A stretch of 64,000 nucleotides of DNA from Halomonas sp. (GTDB lineage: Bacteria; Pseudomonadota; Gammaproteobacteria; Pseudomonadales; Halomonadaceae): the NCBI RefSeq assembly GCF_017515565.1, contig NZ_JAFWFN010000025.1:1-64000 (forward strand), written 5' to 3'. The position numbers and the translations under genes are program-made. The notes beneath the pieces are model-generated. The model was not told the DNA's origin. It ran no database searches and worked only from the letters and a program-made list of their open reading frames with translations. How positions within the stretch are numbered: position 1 is the first letter of the stretch; every line of letters begins with the position of its first letter. Below, one piece after another: positions 50,131 to 59,373 of the stretch.

Positions 50131-51228
50131 GTGACAACGAATTCACGTCGGCGCATTTTAATTATGGCTGGGGGAACCGGTGGCCACGTTATCCCCGCGC
50201 TCTCATTGGCTCGCGCATTACAAGCCCATGATGTTGACGTTGAGTGGTTAGGTAGCCCCAGAGGCATTGAGAACCGCCTGGTTCCCGAAGCGGGCATTCG
50301 GCTGCACACGATTGCGATTAGCGGGTTGCGTGGTAACGGGGCAAGTGGTTGGCTAAAAGCACCGCTTAACCTCTCCCGGGCTGTATTGCAGGCACGCCGT
50401 GTAATAAATACCTTTAAGCCCCATGTGGTGGTTGGATTGGGCGGTTTTGCTAGCGGACCCGGCGGGCTTGCTGCAAGGTTGTCTCGCGTTCCGTTAGTGA
50501 TTCATGAGCAAAATGCTGTCGCCGGTTTGACCAATCGGGTTCTTTCCCGCTTGGCAACGCGCACCTACGCGGCTTTCCCTGAGGCGTTTGGGCCCCGTGC
50601 TGAGGTGATTGGCAACCCGGTGCGGGAGGATATTGCTGCCATAGGAGAGCAACCACGCGATGTTGCCACCATGAGTGCCCGGCCGCTTCGTTTACTTGTG
50701 GTCGGTGGGTCGCTGGGTGCCGTGGCGCTAAATGAGCGATTGCCGCCGGCATTGGCTGCGATGGCGCCAGAGTTGCGCCCAAACGTGCGACATCAAGCGG
50801 GTAAAGAGCGCGATGAGCTTACGTCGCAAGCGTACGCCGAGCAGGGCGTCGTGGCAGAAGTAAGTCCGTTTATTGATGATATGGCAACTGCCTATGAGTG
50901 GGCTGACCTTGTGGTCTGTCGAGCAGGTGCGCTCACGGTTGCAGAGCTTGCCGCGTCTGCAAAACCTGCCCTTTTAGTGCCGTTTCCTTTTGCTGTTGAC
51001 GATCACCAGCGTGTCAATGCAGAGGTTTTGGTGAAGGCGGGGGCTGCCGTTTGTGTTGTGCAGGCAGACCTCACGCCAGAGCGCTTAACTGACTATTTAA
51101 ATGAATTATTAACCCCAGACAGGTTAGCAGAGATGGCCTCCAAAGCCCGTCAGGCGGCCTATTTGGATGCCACTCAGCGCTTAACAGATGGCTGTTTGTC
51201 GTTAGTAAATCAAGGAGAAACTGCGTGA
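50131..51228 (+). CDS. murG: MurG, lipid II synthase
   Basis: Peripheral membrane GlcNAc transferase that converts lipid I to lipid II. The GTG start has a TAAGGAG site. The GT-B motifs are [14 protein letters not shown] at the N-terminus, [29 protein letters not shown], and the donor-site region [23 protein letters not shown]. The 365 residues are normal. It overlaps murC by four bases (GTGA). Confidence 0.96.
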   Translation: MTTNSRRRILIMAGGTGGHVIPALSLARALQAHDVDVEWLGSPRGIENRLVPEAGIRLHTIAISGLRGNGASGWLKAPLNLSRAVLQARRVINTFKPHVVVGLGGFASGPGGLAARLSRVPLVIHEQNAVAGLTNRVLSRLATRTYAAFPEAFGPRAEVIGNPVREDIAAIGEQPRDVATMSARPLRLLVVGGSLGAVALNERLPPALAAMAPELRPNVRHQAGKERDELTSQAYAEQGVVAEVSPFIDDMATAYEWADLVVCRAGALTVAELAASAKPALLVPFPFAVDDHQRVNAEVLVKAGAAVCVVQADLTPERLTDYLNELLTPDRLAEMASKARQAAYLDATQRLTDGCLSLVNQGETA

Positions 51229-52694
51229 CCGATTTAGTTAAGAGTACGTCTTTACGAGATGTTCGCCCAAGCGGTCCAGGTATGCGCCGCATTAAACGGC
51301 TGCATTTTGTGGGCATCGGTGGCGCAGGCATGTGTGGTATTGCAGAAGTGTTGGCAAACCAAGGGTATAGCGTCAGCGGCAGTGATATGAAAGCGTCTAC
51401 TGTGGTAGAGCGCTTGCGCCAGTGCGGCGTGTGTGTGGCTATTGGGCATGCCGAAGAGAATGTCCAAGGTGCTGACGTTGTTGTGGTGTCTAGCGCAGTT
51501 GACGAAACCAATCCGGAAATCCGCTGGGCCCATGAGCACCGTGTGCCGGTGGTTCGCCGTGCAGAGATGCTGGCTGAGCTTATGCGCTTTCGTCATGGTA
51601 TTGCTGTGGCGGGCACTCATGGAAAAACCACCACCACGAGCCTTACCGCCACGCTGCTGGCGGAAGGCGGCTTAGACCCAACCTTCGTTATTGGCGGAAA
51701 GCTCACCAGTGCGGGGGCTAATGCGCGCCTGGGAGAGGGAGATTACCTGGTCGCTGAAGCCGATGAATCAGACGCGTCGTTTTTACACCTGCAGCCGATG
51801 GTGTCGATTGTTACCAATATCGATGCTGATCACATGGCTACTTATGGCGGCGACTTTGAGCGGCTGAAAAACACCTTTATCGAGTTTTTGCACAACTTGC
51901 CATTTTATGGGCTAGCTGTGCTCTGCATAGATGACCCGCATGTGCGCGGCCTGCTTGAACGGGTGAAGCGACAGTTTGTGACCTACGGATTTGATAGCGA
52001 TGCTGATTACCGCATTGTTGATTTTAGCCAGCAGGCCGGTGAAGTGTCATTTACCGCCTTGCGGCCGGGTGGCGCGGCACCACTAGCTATTCGGTTGGCC
52101 ATGCCAGGTCGGCATAACGCATTAAACGCCATGGCGGCCATTGTGGTAGCCACGGATGCGGGTGTTAGCGATGAGGCTATTTTGCGTGGCCTCGCCAGTT
52201 TTGCCGGGGTGGGTAGGCGCTTTCAAGTCCATGGCCATTTTCCGACGCCTAAAAGCACCGGTGAAGTCATGCTGGTAGATGACTATGGCCACCATCCCCG
52301 TGAAGTGGATATGGTTATTCAGGCTGTTCGCGCTGGCTGGCCGAAGCGTCGCTTGGTCATGCTGTACCAGCCACATCGCTATAGCCGTACCCGCGATCTC
52401 TATGAAGATTTTGTTAGGGTGCTCTCGCAAGTGGACACCCTTATTTTGCTGGACGTGTATAGCGCTGGTGAAGCGGTAATCCCTGGAGCAGAAGGTCGCA
52501 CATTAGCAGGCTCTATCCGCCAGCGTGGCGATGTTGACCCGCTTTTTGTAGAGCACAAGCAAGAGCTTCCTGCGTTGCTGGGCAATGTATTGCGTCCGGA
52601 CGATATTTTAATTACCCAAGGGGCTGGCGACGTGGGCGGCATATCGCTGCGTTTAGCGCAGGCCAAACTGGTGTTGGACGAGGTTGAGCTATGA
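51225..52694 (+). CDS. murC: MurC, UDP-MurNAc:L-Ala ligase
   Basis: Adds the first stem-peptide residue, L-alanine, to UDP-MurNAc. The Rossmann motif [17 protein letters not shown] is near residue 27, the ATP loop is [11 protein letters not shown], and [11 protein letters not shown]-type sequence ([12 protein letters not shown]) marks the ligase family. The 489 residues are normal. A GTG start with CAAGGAG overlaps the murG stop, and its own stop overlaps ddlB by four bases. Confidence 0.96.
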   Translation: MTDLVKSTSLRDVRPSGPGMRRIKRLHFVGIGGAGMCGIAEVLANQGYSVSGSDMKASTVVERLRQCGVCVAIGHAEENVQGADVVVVSSAVDETNPEIRWAHEHRVPVVRRAEMLAELMRFRHGIAVAGTHGKTTTTSLTATLLAEGGLDPTFVIGGKLTSAGANARLGEGDYLVAEADESDASFLHLQPMVSIVTNIDADHMATYGGDFERLKNTFIEFLHNLPFYGLAVLCIDDPHVRGLLERVKRQFVTYGFDSDADYRIVDFSQQAGEVSFTALRPGGAAPLAIRLAMPGRHNALNAMAAIVVATDAGVSDEAILRGLASFAGVGRRFQVHGHFPTPKSTGEVMLVDDYGHHPREVDMVIQAVRAGWPKRRLVMLYQPHRYSRTRDLYEDFVRVLSQVDTLILLDVYSAGEAVIPGAEGRTLAGSIRQRGDVDPLFVEHKQELPALLGNVLRPDDILITQGAGDVGGISLRLAQAKLVLDEVEL

Positions 52695-53632
52695 GTGCCC
52701 AAGTATCCCAGGCGGATCGCTTAGCGCGGGTGGTTGTGGTCTATGGTGGACGGTCCGCCGAGCGTGAAGTGTCGCTTAAAAGCGGTGCCGCTATTTTGGA
52801 TGCCTTGCAGCGGCAAGGTGTTCAGGCGGTGGGCTATGACCTGCGAGAAAATGGCTTAGTTGGACTTGAACAGTTGGCCCCCACAGCTGTATTCGTTGCT
52901 CTGCACGGTCGTGGTGGCGAGGATGGTTCTTTCCAGGGAGCGCTGGAGCTTTTAAATATTCCCTACACTGGCAGCGGCGTTTTAGCCTCCGCTCTGGGTA
53001 TGGATAAACAGCGCACCAAGCAAGTGTGGCAAGCGGTGGGCTTGCCAACGCCAGAAAGCATTATGTTGAAGGCTGAGTCAAATTGGGCGTCGGTGGTTAC
53101 CCAGTTAGGGCTGCCGATGATGGTAAAGCCCGTCCACGAAGGCTCTACGCTGGGCATCAGCATCGTTAAAAGCCAAGAAGACTTAGAGTCAGCCTACCAT
53201 GCTGCAGCCAAGTACGATGCCCGCGTCATGGCGGAGCGGTTTATTGTCGGTGAAGAGTACACCGTTGCACTGCTGGGTGATGAAGTGCTCCCCGCGATAC
53301 GCGTCGAGGTGCCGGGAGGTTTTTATGATTACGAAGCTAAATACATTACTAATACCACACAGTATCACCTTCCTTGTGGTTTAGAAGCCCGGGATGAACA
53401 AGCGTTAGCATCGCTTTGCCAGCAGGCATTTGCCGCCATTGGTGGAGAGGGCTGGGGACGTGTCGATGTTATGAGGGATGCGGATGGCAAATTCTGGCTA
53501 ATCGAAGTCAATACCGTGCCAGGGATGACTGACCATAGTTTGGTACCCCAGGCGGCTGCCCATGCCGGGATTGGTTTTGATCAGTTGGTCATGCAGATAC
53601 TGCAGACTGCTGGCAAACAGAGCTCATCATGA
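52691..53632 (+). CDS. ddlB: D-alanine--D-alanine ligase B
   Basis: ATP-grasp enzyme that joins two D-alanines for the pentapeptide. N-terminal [41 protein letters not shown], the ATP-binding [16 protein letters not shown], and the Mg-binding [18 protein letters not shown] regions are all visible. The 313 residues match E. coli DdlB (306). The start overlaps the murC stop (ATGA), and ftsQ follows after 10 bases. Confidence 0.96.
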   Translation: MSAQVSQADRLARVVVVYGGRSAEREVSLKSGAAILDALQRQGVQAVGYDLRENGLVGLEQLAPTAVFVALHGRGGEDGSFQGALELLNIPYTGSGVLASALGMDKQRTKQVWQAVGLPTPESIMLKAESNWASVVTQLGLPMMVKPVHEGSTLGISIVKSQEDLESAYHAAAKYDARVMAERFIVGEEYTVALLGDEVLPAIRVEVPGGFYDYEAKYITNTTQYHLPCGLEARDEQALASLCQQAFAAIGGEGWGRVDVMRDADGKFWLIEVNTVPGMTDHSLVPQAAAHAGIGFDQLVMQILQTAGKQSSS

Positions 53633-53642
53633 AGATAGCCTT

Positions 53643-54356
53643 ATGAAAAGGCGTAATGCGTGGTTAGGCATCATTCTGCTGGCGCTTTTATTAGGCGCTG
53701 GCAGTCGCGCGCTTTGGCTTTGGCTAGATCGCCCCATTGAGCGGGTCTCGATTCGTGGGGAGTGGGACTATGTCAGTGCTGATTACTTACGCACCCAGTT
53801 AGCGCCGCTTGTTCAAAATTCTACATGTCTGTCCGCGGATTTGGGCGATCTTCGCAGTCGTGCGCTCGCCATTGGCTGGTTAAACGAAGTGCGTATTTCC
53901 CGAGAATGGCCCAATGCGTTGGTTTTTGAACTGGTTGAACAAGTGCCGGTGGCTCGCTGGAACGACGATTTTTTACTTAACCCTCAAGGGGAACCCTTTG
54001 CGTTTGCCCCGCTGACAGCTCCTCCAGGGCTGCCCGATCTTGCGGGCCCGGCAGGCAGCAGTGAAGAGGTGCTTACTTTTTATCATCGCCTAACCCCGCA
54101 TTTTGCGAATTTATCACTATCGATGGCGCAACTACGTTTAGAGCCACGAGGAGCGTGGCGATTACAGTTAGATAATGGGGCGTGGGTGATGCTGGGCAGG
54201 CGTCAACACGAAGTACGCCTAGCGCGCTTATCTGCCTCTTGGCAGCGGGAGTTATCCCAGCTTAGCGAACATATTCGTTATATCGACCTGCGTTATCCTA
54301 ATGGCGTAGCTGTTGCTTGGCATGGCGAAAGCGATTTTGAAGATAATGTAGAGTAA
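53643..54356 (+). CDS. ftsQ: FtsQ division protein
   Basis: Bitopic septal protein; the POTRA domain contacts FtsB, FtsL and FtsW-FtsI. A membrane anchor is near residues 8-25 (GIILLALLLGAGSRALWLWL), followed by the POTRA domain (IERVSIRGEWDYVSADYLR) and the FtsQ beta domain with WPNALVFELVEQVPVARWNDD. I chose the ATG at 53643 (237 residues), since the frame upstream lies inside ddlB. Unlike E. coli, where ftsQ and ftsA overlap, 312 bases separate the two here. Confidence 0.94.
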   Translation: MKRRNAWLGIILLALLLGAGSRALWLWLDRPIERVSIRGEWDYVSADYLRTQLAPLVQNSTCLSADLGDLRSRALAIGWLNEVRISREWPNALVFELVEQVPVARWNDDFLLNPQGEPFAFAPLTAPPGLPDLAGPAGSSEEVLTFYHRLTPHFANLSLSMAQLRLEPRGAWRLQLDNGAWVMLGRRQHEVRLARLSASWQRELSQLSEHIRYIDLRYPNGVAVAWHGESDFEDNVE

Positions 54357-54668
54357 TGGGCTGTCTAAAATGTGCAAAAAGCAGGTAAATGTGAGCGGTT
54401 ACCAACGCTGAAACTCACTGATAGGGTTTTAATTACCCGTTAAGCCCATTATCGTGGGCATGGACTAGTCGTATTGCGACTATTGTTTCTATACTATGTC
54501 CCTATCGGTAATTTTGTGGGTTTTATTTACTCCTTTTGGCTTTTTAGCTGCATTTTATCGATAAACTTTAACAATGTTTTGGTTGACGCCCATTGGAATT
54601 TTTGCCGAGCTAGCGTCATCCATTAATACGACGACTTTTAAAATTACGATAAGGAGATTTTCCGACTC
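54357..54668 (+). promoter_or_regulatory. 312-bp AT-rich, structured gap between ftsQ and ftsA
   Basis: No coding sequence is seen. CTGATAGGG (54418-54426) can pair with CCCTATCGG (54500-54508), one G-U pair, enclosing hairpins GCCCA/TGGGC (54444-54448, 54455-54459) and TAGTCG/CGACTA (54466-54471, 54477-54482). A TATACT -10-like box lies at 54490-54495 and a TTGACG -35-like box at 54583-54588, but neither has a well-spaced partner. The region ends in the AAGGAG ribosome binding site of ftsA. It probably holds a promoter for ftsA-ftsZ, and perhaps a leader RNA element. Confidence 0.45.
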
Positions 54669-55958
54669 ATGGCAGGCTCACCCAACGCATCCAATATGGT
54701 TGTCGGGCTGGACATTGGAACGTCCAAGGTCGTCGCGATAGTCGGTCAACCCACTGATGATGGCGGGATCGAAATTGCGGGAATCGGTTCTCATCCATCG
54801 CGTGGCATGAAACGCGGCGTGGTCATTAATATTGAATCAACTGTCCAGTCCATTCAACGAGCCGTTGAAGAAGCTGAGTTGATGGCTGGCTGCGATATTC
54901 ATTCTGTTTATGTTGGCGTTGCCGGTAGCCATATTAGCTCGATGAACTCGGATGGCGTGGTAGCCATCAAAGAACGTGAAGTAACGCCATCGGATATTGA
55001 TCGTGTGATTGACTCGGCCCGTGCCAGGGCTGTCTCGGAAGGGCAGCGGGTATTACATGTTCTGCCTCAAGAATTCTCAATCGATGCCCAAGGTGGCATC
55101 CGTGAACCACTTGGAATGTCGGGCGTTCGGCTAGAAGCGCAGGTGCATCTTGTCACTGCTGCATTAAATGCAGTGCAAAACATTGAAAAATGTGTTCGCC
55201 GCTGTGGGCTGGATGTTGATGCTATTATTCTTGAGCAGCTTGCATCCAGTATGGCAGTACTCACTGAAGATGAGCGCGAGCTGGGCGTTTGCATGGTCGA
55301 TATTGGCGGTGGTACCACTGATATGGCTATATTTACCGAAGGGGCAATTCGCCATACTGCCGTAATTCCCATTGCCGGTGATCAAGTCACTAATGACATC
55401 GCAATGGCGCTGCGTACGCCCACCCAGCATGCTGAAGAGATTAAAGTAAAATACGCCTGCGCGCTGACTCACCTCGCCGCAAGTGATGAAATGATTAAAG
55501 TACCCAGTGTAGGGGATCGTCCATCGCGAGATTTATCACGCCAGGCGTTAGCCGAAGTGGTAGAGCCGCGCTACGAAGAACTCTTTACACTGGTAGGAGA
55601 TGAATTACGCCGTAGTGGCTATGAAGACATGGTGGCCGCTGGTGTTGTGCTTACCGGCGGTACCTCGCGCATGGAAGGCGTTAGCGAACTAGCAGAAGAG
55701 ATTTTTCATATGCCGGTTCGCATTGCCTGCCCGCAAAATGTGAGGGGGTTGGCGGACGTGGTGCGTAATCCTATTTATGCAACGGGCGTTGGCTTGCTGC
55801 ATTATGCCTTGCAGGAAATGCGCCATGGGCAAGGCCTAGAAAGCCATGGGGGAGTCGTTGCCGCGCATAAAGGGCGTAACGAGCTTGCCCGGCGTGATAG
55901 CAAGGAAGGCAATCCAGCGCTGGCGAAAATTAAAGGCTGGTTCAAAGGAAATTTCTGA
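54669..55958 (+). CDS. ftsA: FtsA, actin-like Z-ring membrane anchor
   Basis: Tethers FtsZ to the membrane and recruits later division proteins. The actin-fold motifs are [16 protein letters not shown] near residue 11, [20 protein letters not shown] near residue 205, and [13 protein letters not shown] near residue 330; the 1C subdomain lies between. The C-terminal amphipathic membrane helix ([10 protein letters not shown]) is intact. The 429 residues are close to E. coli (420). ftsZ follows after 34 bases. Confidence 0.96.
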   Translation: MAGSPNASNMVVGLDIGTSKVVAIVGQPTDDGGIEIAGIGSHPSRGMKRGVVINIESTVQSIQRAVEEAELMAGCDIHSVYVGVAGSHISSMNSDGVVAIKEREVTPSDIDRVIDSARARAVSEGQRVLHVLPQEFSIDAQGGIREPLGMSGVRLEAQVHLVTAALNAVQNIEKCVRRCGLDVDAIILEQLASSMAVLTEDERELGVCMVDIGGGTTDMAIFTEGAIRHTAVIPIAGDQVTNDIAMALRTPTQHAEEIKVKYACALTHLAASDEMIKVPSVGDRPSRDLSRQALAEVVEPRYEELFTLVGDELRRSGYEDMVAAGVVLTGGTSRMEGVSELAEEIFHMPVRIACPQNVRGLADVVRNPIYATGVGLLHYALQEMRHGQGLESHGGVVAAHKGRNELARRDSKEGNPALAKIKGWFKGNF

Positions 55959-55992
55959 CAGGGCCGCAAGCGCGGTTCAGGAGACGGGGCTT

Positions 55993-57168
55993 ATGTTCGA
56001 ATTGGTAGATAACGCACCCTCGAGCAGTGCGGTCATCAAAGTGGTCGGCGTTGGCGGCGGCGGCGGTAATGCTGTCAACCACATGGTCGAGAACAACATC
56101 GAAGGCGTAGAGTTTATTTGCGCCAATACCGATGCCCAGGCGCTTAAACGCGTATCCGCAAAAACGGTTTTGCAGCTTGGTAGTGAAATAACCAAAGGGT
56201 TAGGCGCTGGCGCCAATCCAGAGGTTGGGCGTCAAGCTGCCATGGAAGATCGAGACCGAATTGCTGAGCTGTTAAATGGCGCTGATATGGTGTTCATTAC
56301 CGCTGGCATGGGCGGTGGTACAGGTACTGGTGGAGCACCAGTCGTTGCTCAGGTGGCCAAAGAACTGGGCATTTTGACGGTGGCTGTGGTGACCCGCCCC
56401 TTCCCGTTTGAAGGGCCTAAGCGAATGCGCGCGGCAGAAGAGGGCATGAAAGAGATCTCCGAGCACGTGGACTCGCTGATCACTATTCCTAACGAAAAGC
56501 TACTTTCAGTGCTTGGTAAAAATGCCACGCTGCTTACCGCGTTTAGTGCCGCCAACGATGTGTTACTAGGCGCGGTACAAGGTATAGCCGAACTGATTAC
56601 AAGTCCGGGTATCATCAACGTCGACTTTGCTGACGTGCGCACTGTTATGTCTGAAATGGGCATGGCTATGATGGGTACCGGCGGTGCGACCGGTGAAAAC
56701 CGTGCGCGTGAAGCCGCGGAAAAAGCGATCCGTAGCCCGTTGCTGGAAGATATCGACCTACACGGCGCTCGCGGCATCCTGGTAAATATTACTGCGGGCC
56801 CTGACTTGTCGATTGGTGAGTTCAACGATGTAGGTGCTACCGTTCAAGAGTTTGCCTCACAGGAAGCCACTATCGTCGTTGGGACCTCCATTGATATGGA
56901 AATGACTGATGAGCTGCGGGTAACGGTTGTTGCAGCTGGCTTGGATGGCAGCAAGGCGAAGACGGCCACGCGTGAGCCTGCACGTCGATCAGCAGCAGAG
57001 TCATCTGATTATCGCAAGCTCCAGCAGCCAACCGTTATGCGTCAGCAGGCGACGGCTCGCGCCGAAGCACCTGCACCGGCTGCTAAGCCCCGGCCAGAAA
57101 AGCGTCGCGCCTCAGAGGCAGACGATTATCTGGATATCCCTGCTTTTTTGCGCCGCCAGGCGGATTAA
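55993..57168 (+). CDS. ftsZ: FtsZ, tubulin-like division ring protein
   Basis: GTPase that forms the Z-ring. I chose the ATG at 55993 with a GGAG site (391 residues); the frame upstream overlaps ftsA. The N-terminus has [17 protein letters not shown], the tubulin signature [15 protein letters not shown] follows, and the T7 loop region [11 protein letters not shown] is present. A Pro/Ala-rich linker (about residues 318-375) leads to the conserved C-terminal peptide [13 protein letters not shown], which binds FtsA and ZipA. Confidence 0.97.
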   Translation: MFELVDNAPSSSAVIKVVGVGGGGGNAVNHMVENNIEGVEFICANTDAQALKRVSAKTVLQLGSEITKGLGAGANPEVGRQAAMEDRDRIAELLNGADMVFITAGMGGGTGTGGAPVVAQVAKELGILTVAVVTRPFPFEGPKRMRAAEEGMKEISEHVDSLITIPNEKLLSVLGKNATLLTAFSAANDVLLGAVQGIAELITSPGIINVDFADVRTVMSEMGMAMMGTGGATGENRAREAAEKAIRSPLLEDIDLHGARGILVNITAGPDLSIGEFNDVGATVQEFASQEATIVVGTSIDMEMTDELRVTVVAAGLDGSKAKTATREPARRSAAESSDYRKLQQPTVMRQQATARAEAPAPAAKPRPEKRRASEADDYLDIPAFLRRQAD

Positions 57169-57192
57169 GCTGCACTGCGTGTATCGCTTGGT

Positions 57193-57283
57193 ACAGCAAA
57201 CGAGAGTTTTATTGGTTAAAGCGCTTGTTTGCTGTTAAAGTGAACACTGTTTGATAACTTTTTCCTTTTGCGGTGTTTGCTGT
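57193..57283. promoter_or_regulatory. Three copies of the 9-mer ACAGCAAAC/GTTTGCTGT upstream of lpxC
   Basis: ACAGCAAAC is at 57193-57201; its reverse complement GTTTGCTGT is at 57227-57235 and again at 57275-57283. The last two extend to GTTTGCTGTT. A GTTAAAG heptamer also occurs twice (57215-57221, 57234-57240). The first pair could form a hairpin with a 25-base loop. All lie between ftsZ and the lpxC start, so they may be operator sites controlling lpxC or an ftsZ 3'-end structure. No strong sigma-70 promoter was recognised here. Confidence 0.5.
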
Positions 57284-57327
57284 TTCTTGAGCCGATCACC
57301 GCCGTCATCAGAGCTCGACCACTGCCC

Positions 57328-58239
57328 ATGATCAGACAACGCACACTACAAAACGTCATCCGAGCCACTGGAGTGGGTCTGCACTCTGGCAAAAAAGTCC
57401 ACTTGGCTTTGCGTCCGGCGCCGGTAAATACGGGTATTGTGTTCGTCAGAACCGATTTAGATCCTGCGGTGCATGTGCCCGCTCGTGCAGAGCTGGTTGA
57501 AGATACAACGATGTGCACAGCGCTTTCTAACGAAGGTGTAAAAGTGGCAACGGTTGAACACCTAATGTCAGCTTTCGCGGGATTGGGTATCGACAACGCA
57601 TATGTAGATGTCAGTGCTCCTGAAGTGCCTATTATGGACGGCAGTGCTAGTCCGTTTGTTTTTTTGATCCAATCAGCAGGTATTCTTGAGCAGGATGCGG
57701 CTAAGAAATTTATCCGCATTAAGCGTCGCGTCGCGGTGAGCGATGGCGATAAAGAGGCTGTATTTCTGCCGCATCAGGGCTTCAAAGTTGCGTTTGCCAT
57801 CGACTTTGACCACCCCGTATTTGATCAGCAAAAGCAAACTGCGCTTATTGATTTCTCGACGACTTCGTTCGTTAAAGAAGTCTCCCGCGCGCGTACTTTT
57901 GGCTTTATGCGCGATTTAGAGTTTTTGCGCTCTAATAATCTAGCGCTCGGCGGCAGTCTTGATAATGCTATTGTGGTTGACGACTACCGTATCGTCAATG
58001 AAGGCGGGCTACGCTATGAAGATGAGTTCGTCAAACATAAGGTGCTTGACGCTATTGGCGACCTTTACCAGCTAGGTTATAGCCTGATCGGTGAGTTCCG
58101 TGGCATAAAGTCGGGTCACGCGCTTAATAACCAGCTTTGCCGTGAGCTAATGGCGCAGCCTGATGCCTATGAGATCGTGACGTTCGAAGGAGAGAAAGCT
58201 GTTGCGCCTATCTCCTACGCGGCTCCTGCCATGGCATAG
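57328..58239 (+). CDS. lpxC: LpxC, UDP-3-O-acyl-GlcNAc deacetylase
   Basis: Zinc enzyme for the committed step of lipid A synthesis. I chose the ATG at 57328 (303 residues; E. coli 305), where homology begins with [11 protein letters not shown], although the ribosome binding site is weak; an upstream in-frame ATG is at 57268. Zinc-ligand segments are [14 protein letters not shown] and [24 protein letters not shown] is also typical. It follows ftsZ, as in E. coli, and ends at a hairpin terminator. Confidence 0.96.
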   Translation: MIRQRTLQNVIRATGVGLHSGKKVHLALRPAPVNTGIVFVRTDLDPAVHVPARAELVEDTTMCTALSNEGVKVATVEHLMSAFAGLGIDNAYVDVSAPEVPIMDGSASPFVFLIQSAGILEQDAAKKFIRIKRRVAVSDGDKEAVFLPHQGFKVAFAIDFDHPVFDQQKQTALIDFSTTSFVKEVSRARTFGFMRDLEFLRSNNLALGGSLDNAIVVDDYRIVNEGGLRYEDEFVKHKVLDAIGDLYQLGYSLIGEFRGIKSGHALNNQLCRELMAQPDAYEIVTFEGEKAVAPISYAAPAMA

Positions 58240-58294
58240 TAAATCGTGTGAAACGCCTGGCTGGTTGAAAAACCTGATTTGTGCCCCATCATAT

Positions 58295-58322
58295 AAAGCA
58301 CCGCTTAGGCGGTGCTTTATGC
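58295..58322. terminator. Terminator between lpxC and dciA-like gene
   Basis: AAAGCACCGC (58295-58304) and GCGGTGCTTT (58309-58318) form a 10-base perfect stem around TTAG, then TTTATG. The A/T flanks allow it to work in both directions between convergent genes. Confidence 0.8.
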
Positions 58323-58338
58323 ATTTTGGGTATGCATT

Positions 58339-58812
58339 TTAGTTTTCAGTTTCAGAGTGGTGTGGGGCGTGGGATGCTAGGCGCTCTAGTGCCTTTTTGA
58401 GCGCTGGGTTGTCGGTATCTTTAGCGCACTCAGCCAAGGTTTTTCCAGCGTTGCTAGAAAGCGATCTAGTATAGCGCTTGGGGCTCTCCACTGGTCGTAC
58501 AGGGCGCACTTTTAAGGTAAAAGCGCTGACGCTTTCAAACCCTGGTAACTGATGGAGCAGGGTAAGTAGGTGCCGTTGCTCGTAGCGAAGCCACGTTAGC
58601 CAGCTGGCTTGGCCGCTAATAAGTGTTAAGCGCCCATCACGAAACCCGCCTACGAAAATATGCTCACGCATTTCTTCGGGTAGGTGAGCGCGTAAGTGCC
58701 GCTGTGCTTGGTCAATTAAGCGAGACTGACGCATTAGTTGCCCAACATCGCCAGACTTAGACAGCAGTTGGGTGATGGGCTGTGCGTGAGATCGCTTAAC
58801 CTTTATACTCAT
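58339..58812 (-). CDS. DciA-like (DUF721) protein
   Basis: The 157 residues match the DUF721 pattern: an N-terminal helical part, then beta-rich KH-like sequence (HIFVGGFRDGRLTLISGQASWLTWLRYEQ) and a Lys/Arg-rich tail. DUF721 proteins include DciA, which loads or operates the replicative helicase DnaB in bacteria lacking DnaC; that role is family knowledge. In Pseudomonas a DUF721 gene also lies between lpxC and secA. It is convergent with lpxC and divergent from the small exported protein next to secA. A weak start context leaves the exact N-terminus open. Confidence 0.82.
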   Translation of the reverse strand: MSIKVKRSHAQPITQLLSKSGDVGQLMRQSRLIDQAQRHLRAHLPEEMREHIFVGGFRDGRLTLISGQASWLTWLRYEQRHLLTLLHQLPGFESVSAFTLKVRPVRPVESPKRYTRSLSSNAGKTLAECAKDTDNPALKKALERLASHAPHHSETEN

Positions 58813-58883
58813 ACGCTTAATTCCCGTGATCTCTTAATTTAAACCGTTGGCAGCCCAAAGTGGGCGACCATCAATAGTCTACT

Positions 58884-58900
58884 TGATCGAGCGCCGATCA
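58884..58900. repeat. Inverted repeat in the dciA-like / secA-leader divergent region
   Basis: TGATCG (58884-58889) and CGATCA (58895-58900) flank AGCGC. It lies in the 123-bp gap between two divergent genes and contains two GATC sites. It could be an operator or a Dam-sensitive site. I cannot define a promoter around it. Confidence 0.35.
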
Positions 58901-58935
58901 GAAGAGCCTAACACGCCCAGGAGCTAGCCCACAGC

Positions 58936-59304
58936 ATGTCGTTAACGCCAGATATCTTAACCGCTTCGCCACGGCGGCAGCGCCGACATGGCCTAGCGCG
59001 CTGGTGGTTGGCTGGGCTTCTGGTAAGTTGCTTGTTGCCTGCAAGTTTACACTCGGCAGATGCGTTTCGCGGCAGTGAGCGTAGCGTTAGTATCTGCTTT
59101 TGGGTGCCAGCTATTTTACGCGCACAGTCCAAGTGGATTGCCAAAAAGCGTCGTGCGCTGCGCTACTGGGCTAGCACCCTTACTCGCCAGTTAACACGAC
59201 TACCTGCCCGCACTCGTTTATTACCGGTGGTGAAGCGTCGTCTAGTGGCGGCTAAAGATGTGCTTACCCAGCGCGGCCCTCCTGCTTTATTTTTCCTACG
59301 TTAG
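58936..59304 (+). CDS. Small exported basic protein upstream of secA (SecM-like candidate)
   Basis: I do not recognise a named family. The 122 residues start with a long basic N-region (residues 12-22, six Arg or His), a hydrophobic core (WWLAGLLVSCLLPASL, residues 23-38) and an AxA-type cleavage site after Ala43, so it should enter the Sec pathway. The mature part is very basic, with no Asp or Glu after residue 48 except one Asp near residue 108, and ends RGPPALFFLR. The Arg-Gly-Pro-Pro (113-116) resembles proline-rich ribosome-arrest motifs such as RAGP and RAPP. Its position 69 bases before secA is that of E. coli secM. An AGGAG site lies 12 bases before the ATG. Arrest activity is inferred. 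Confidence 0.7.
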   Translation: MSLTPDILTASPRRQRRHGLARWWLAGLLVSCLLPASLHSADAFRGSERSVSICFWVPAILRAQSKWIAKKRRALRYWASTLTRQLTRLPARTRLLPVVKRRLVAAKDVLTQRGPPALFFLR

Positions 59305-59331
59305 AACTAATTTATTTGCCTTATATAAAAA

Positions 59332-59354
59332 GGGCGCCTGGGTGTAGGGCGCTC
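59332..59354 (+). promoter_or_regulatory. Hairpin in the secA leader
   Basis: GGGCGCC (59332-59338) pairs with GGCGCTC (59348-59354), including one G-U pair, around a nine-base loop. It lies between the small exported gene and secA, 11 bases before the weak GGAA ribosome binding site at 59365-59368. The stem itself does not cover the ribosome binding site, so any control would need a larger fold. Confidence 0.4.
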
Positions 59355-59373
59355 ATGATGATTTGGAACTTTC

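Noticed and set aside
54461-54495. Sigma-70 promoter TATACT upstream of ftsA
   Set aside because: No -35 hexamer at 16-18 bases; kept only as a weak element of the gap, not as a separate promoter.
56349-56825. 158-codon open frame on the minus strand within ftsZ
   Set aside because: Antisense shadow of the conserved FtsZ GTPase domain.
57216-57719. 167-codon open frame on the minus strand over the lpxC 5' end
   Set aside because: It covers the start of lpxC and the repeat-bearing leader; no supporting start signal or domain.
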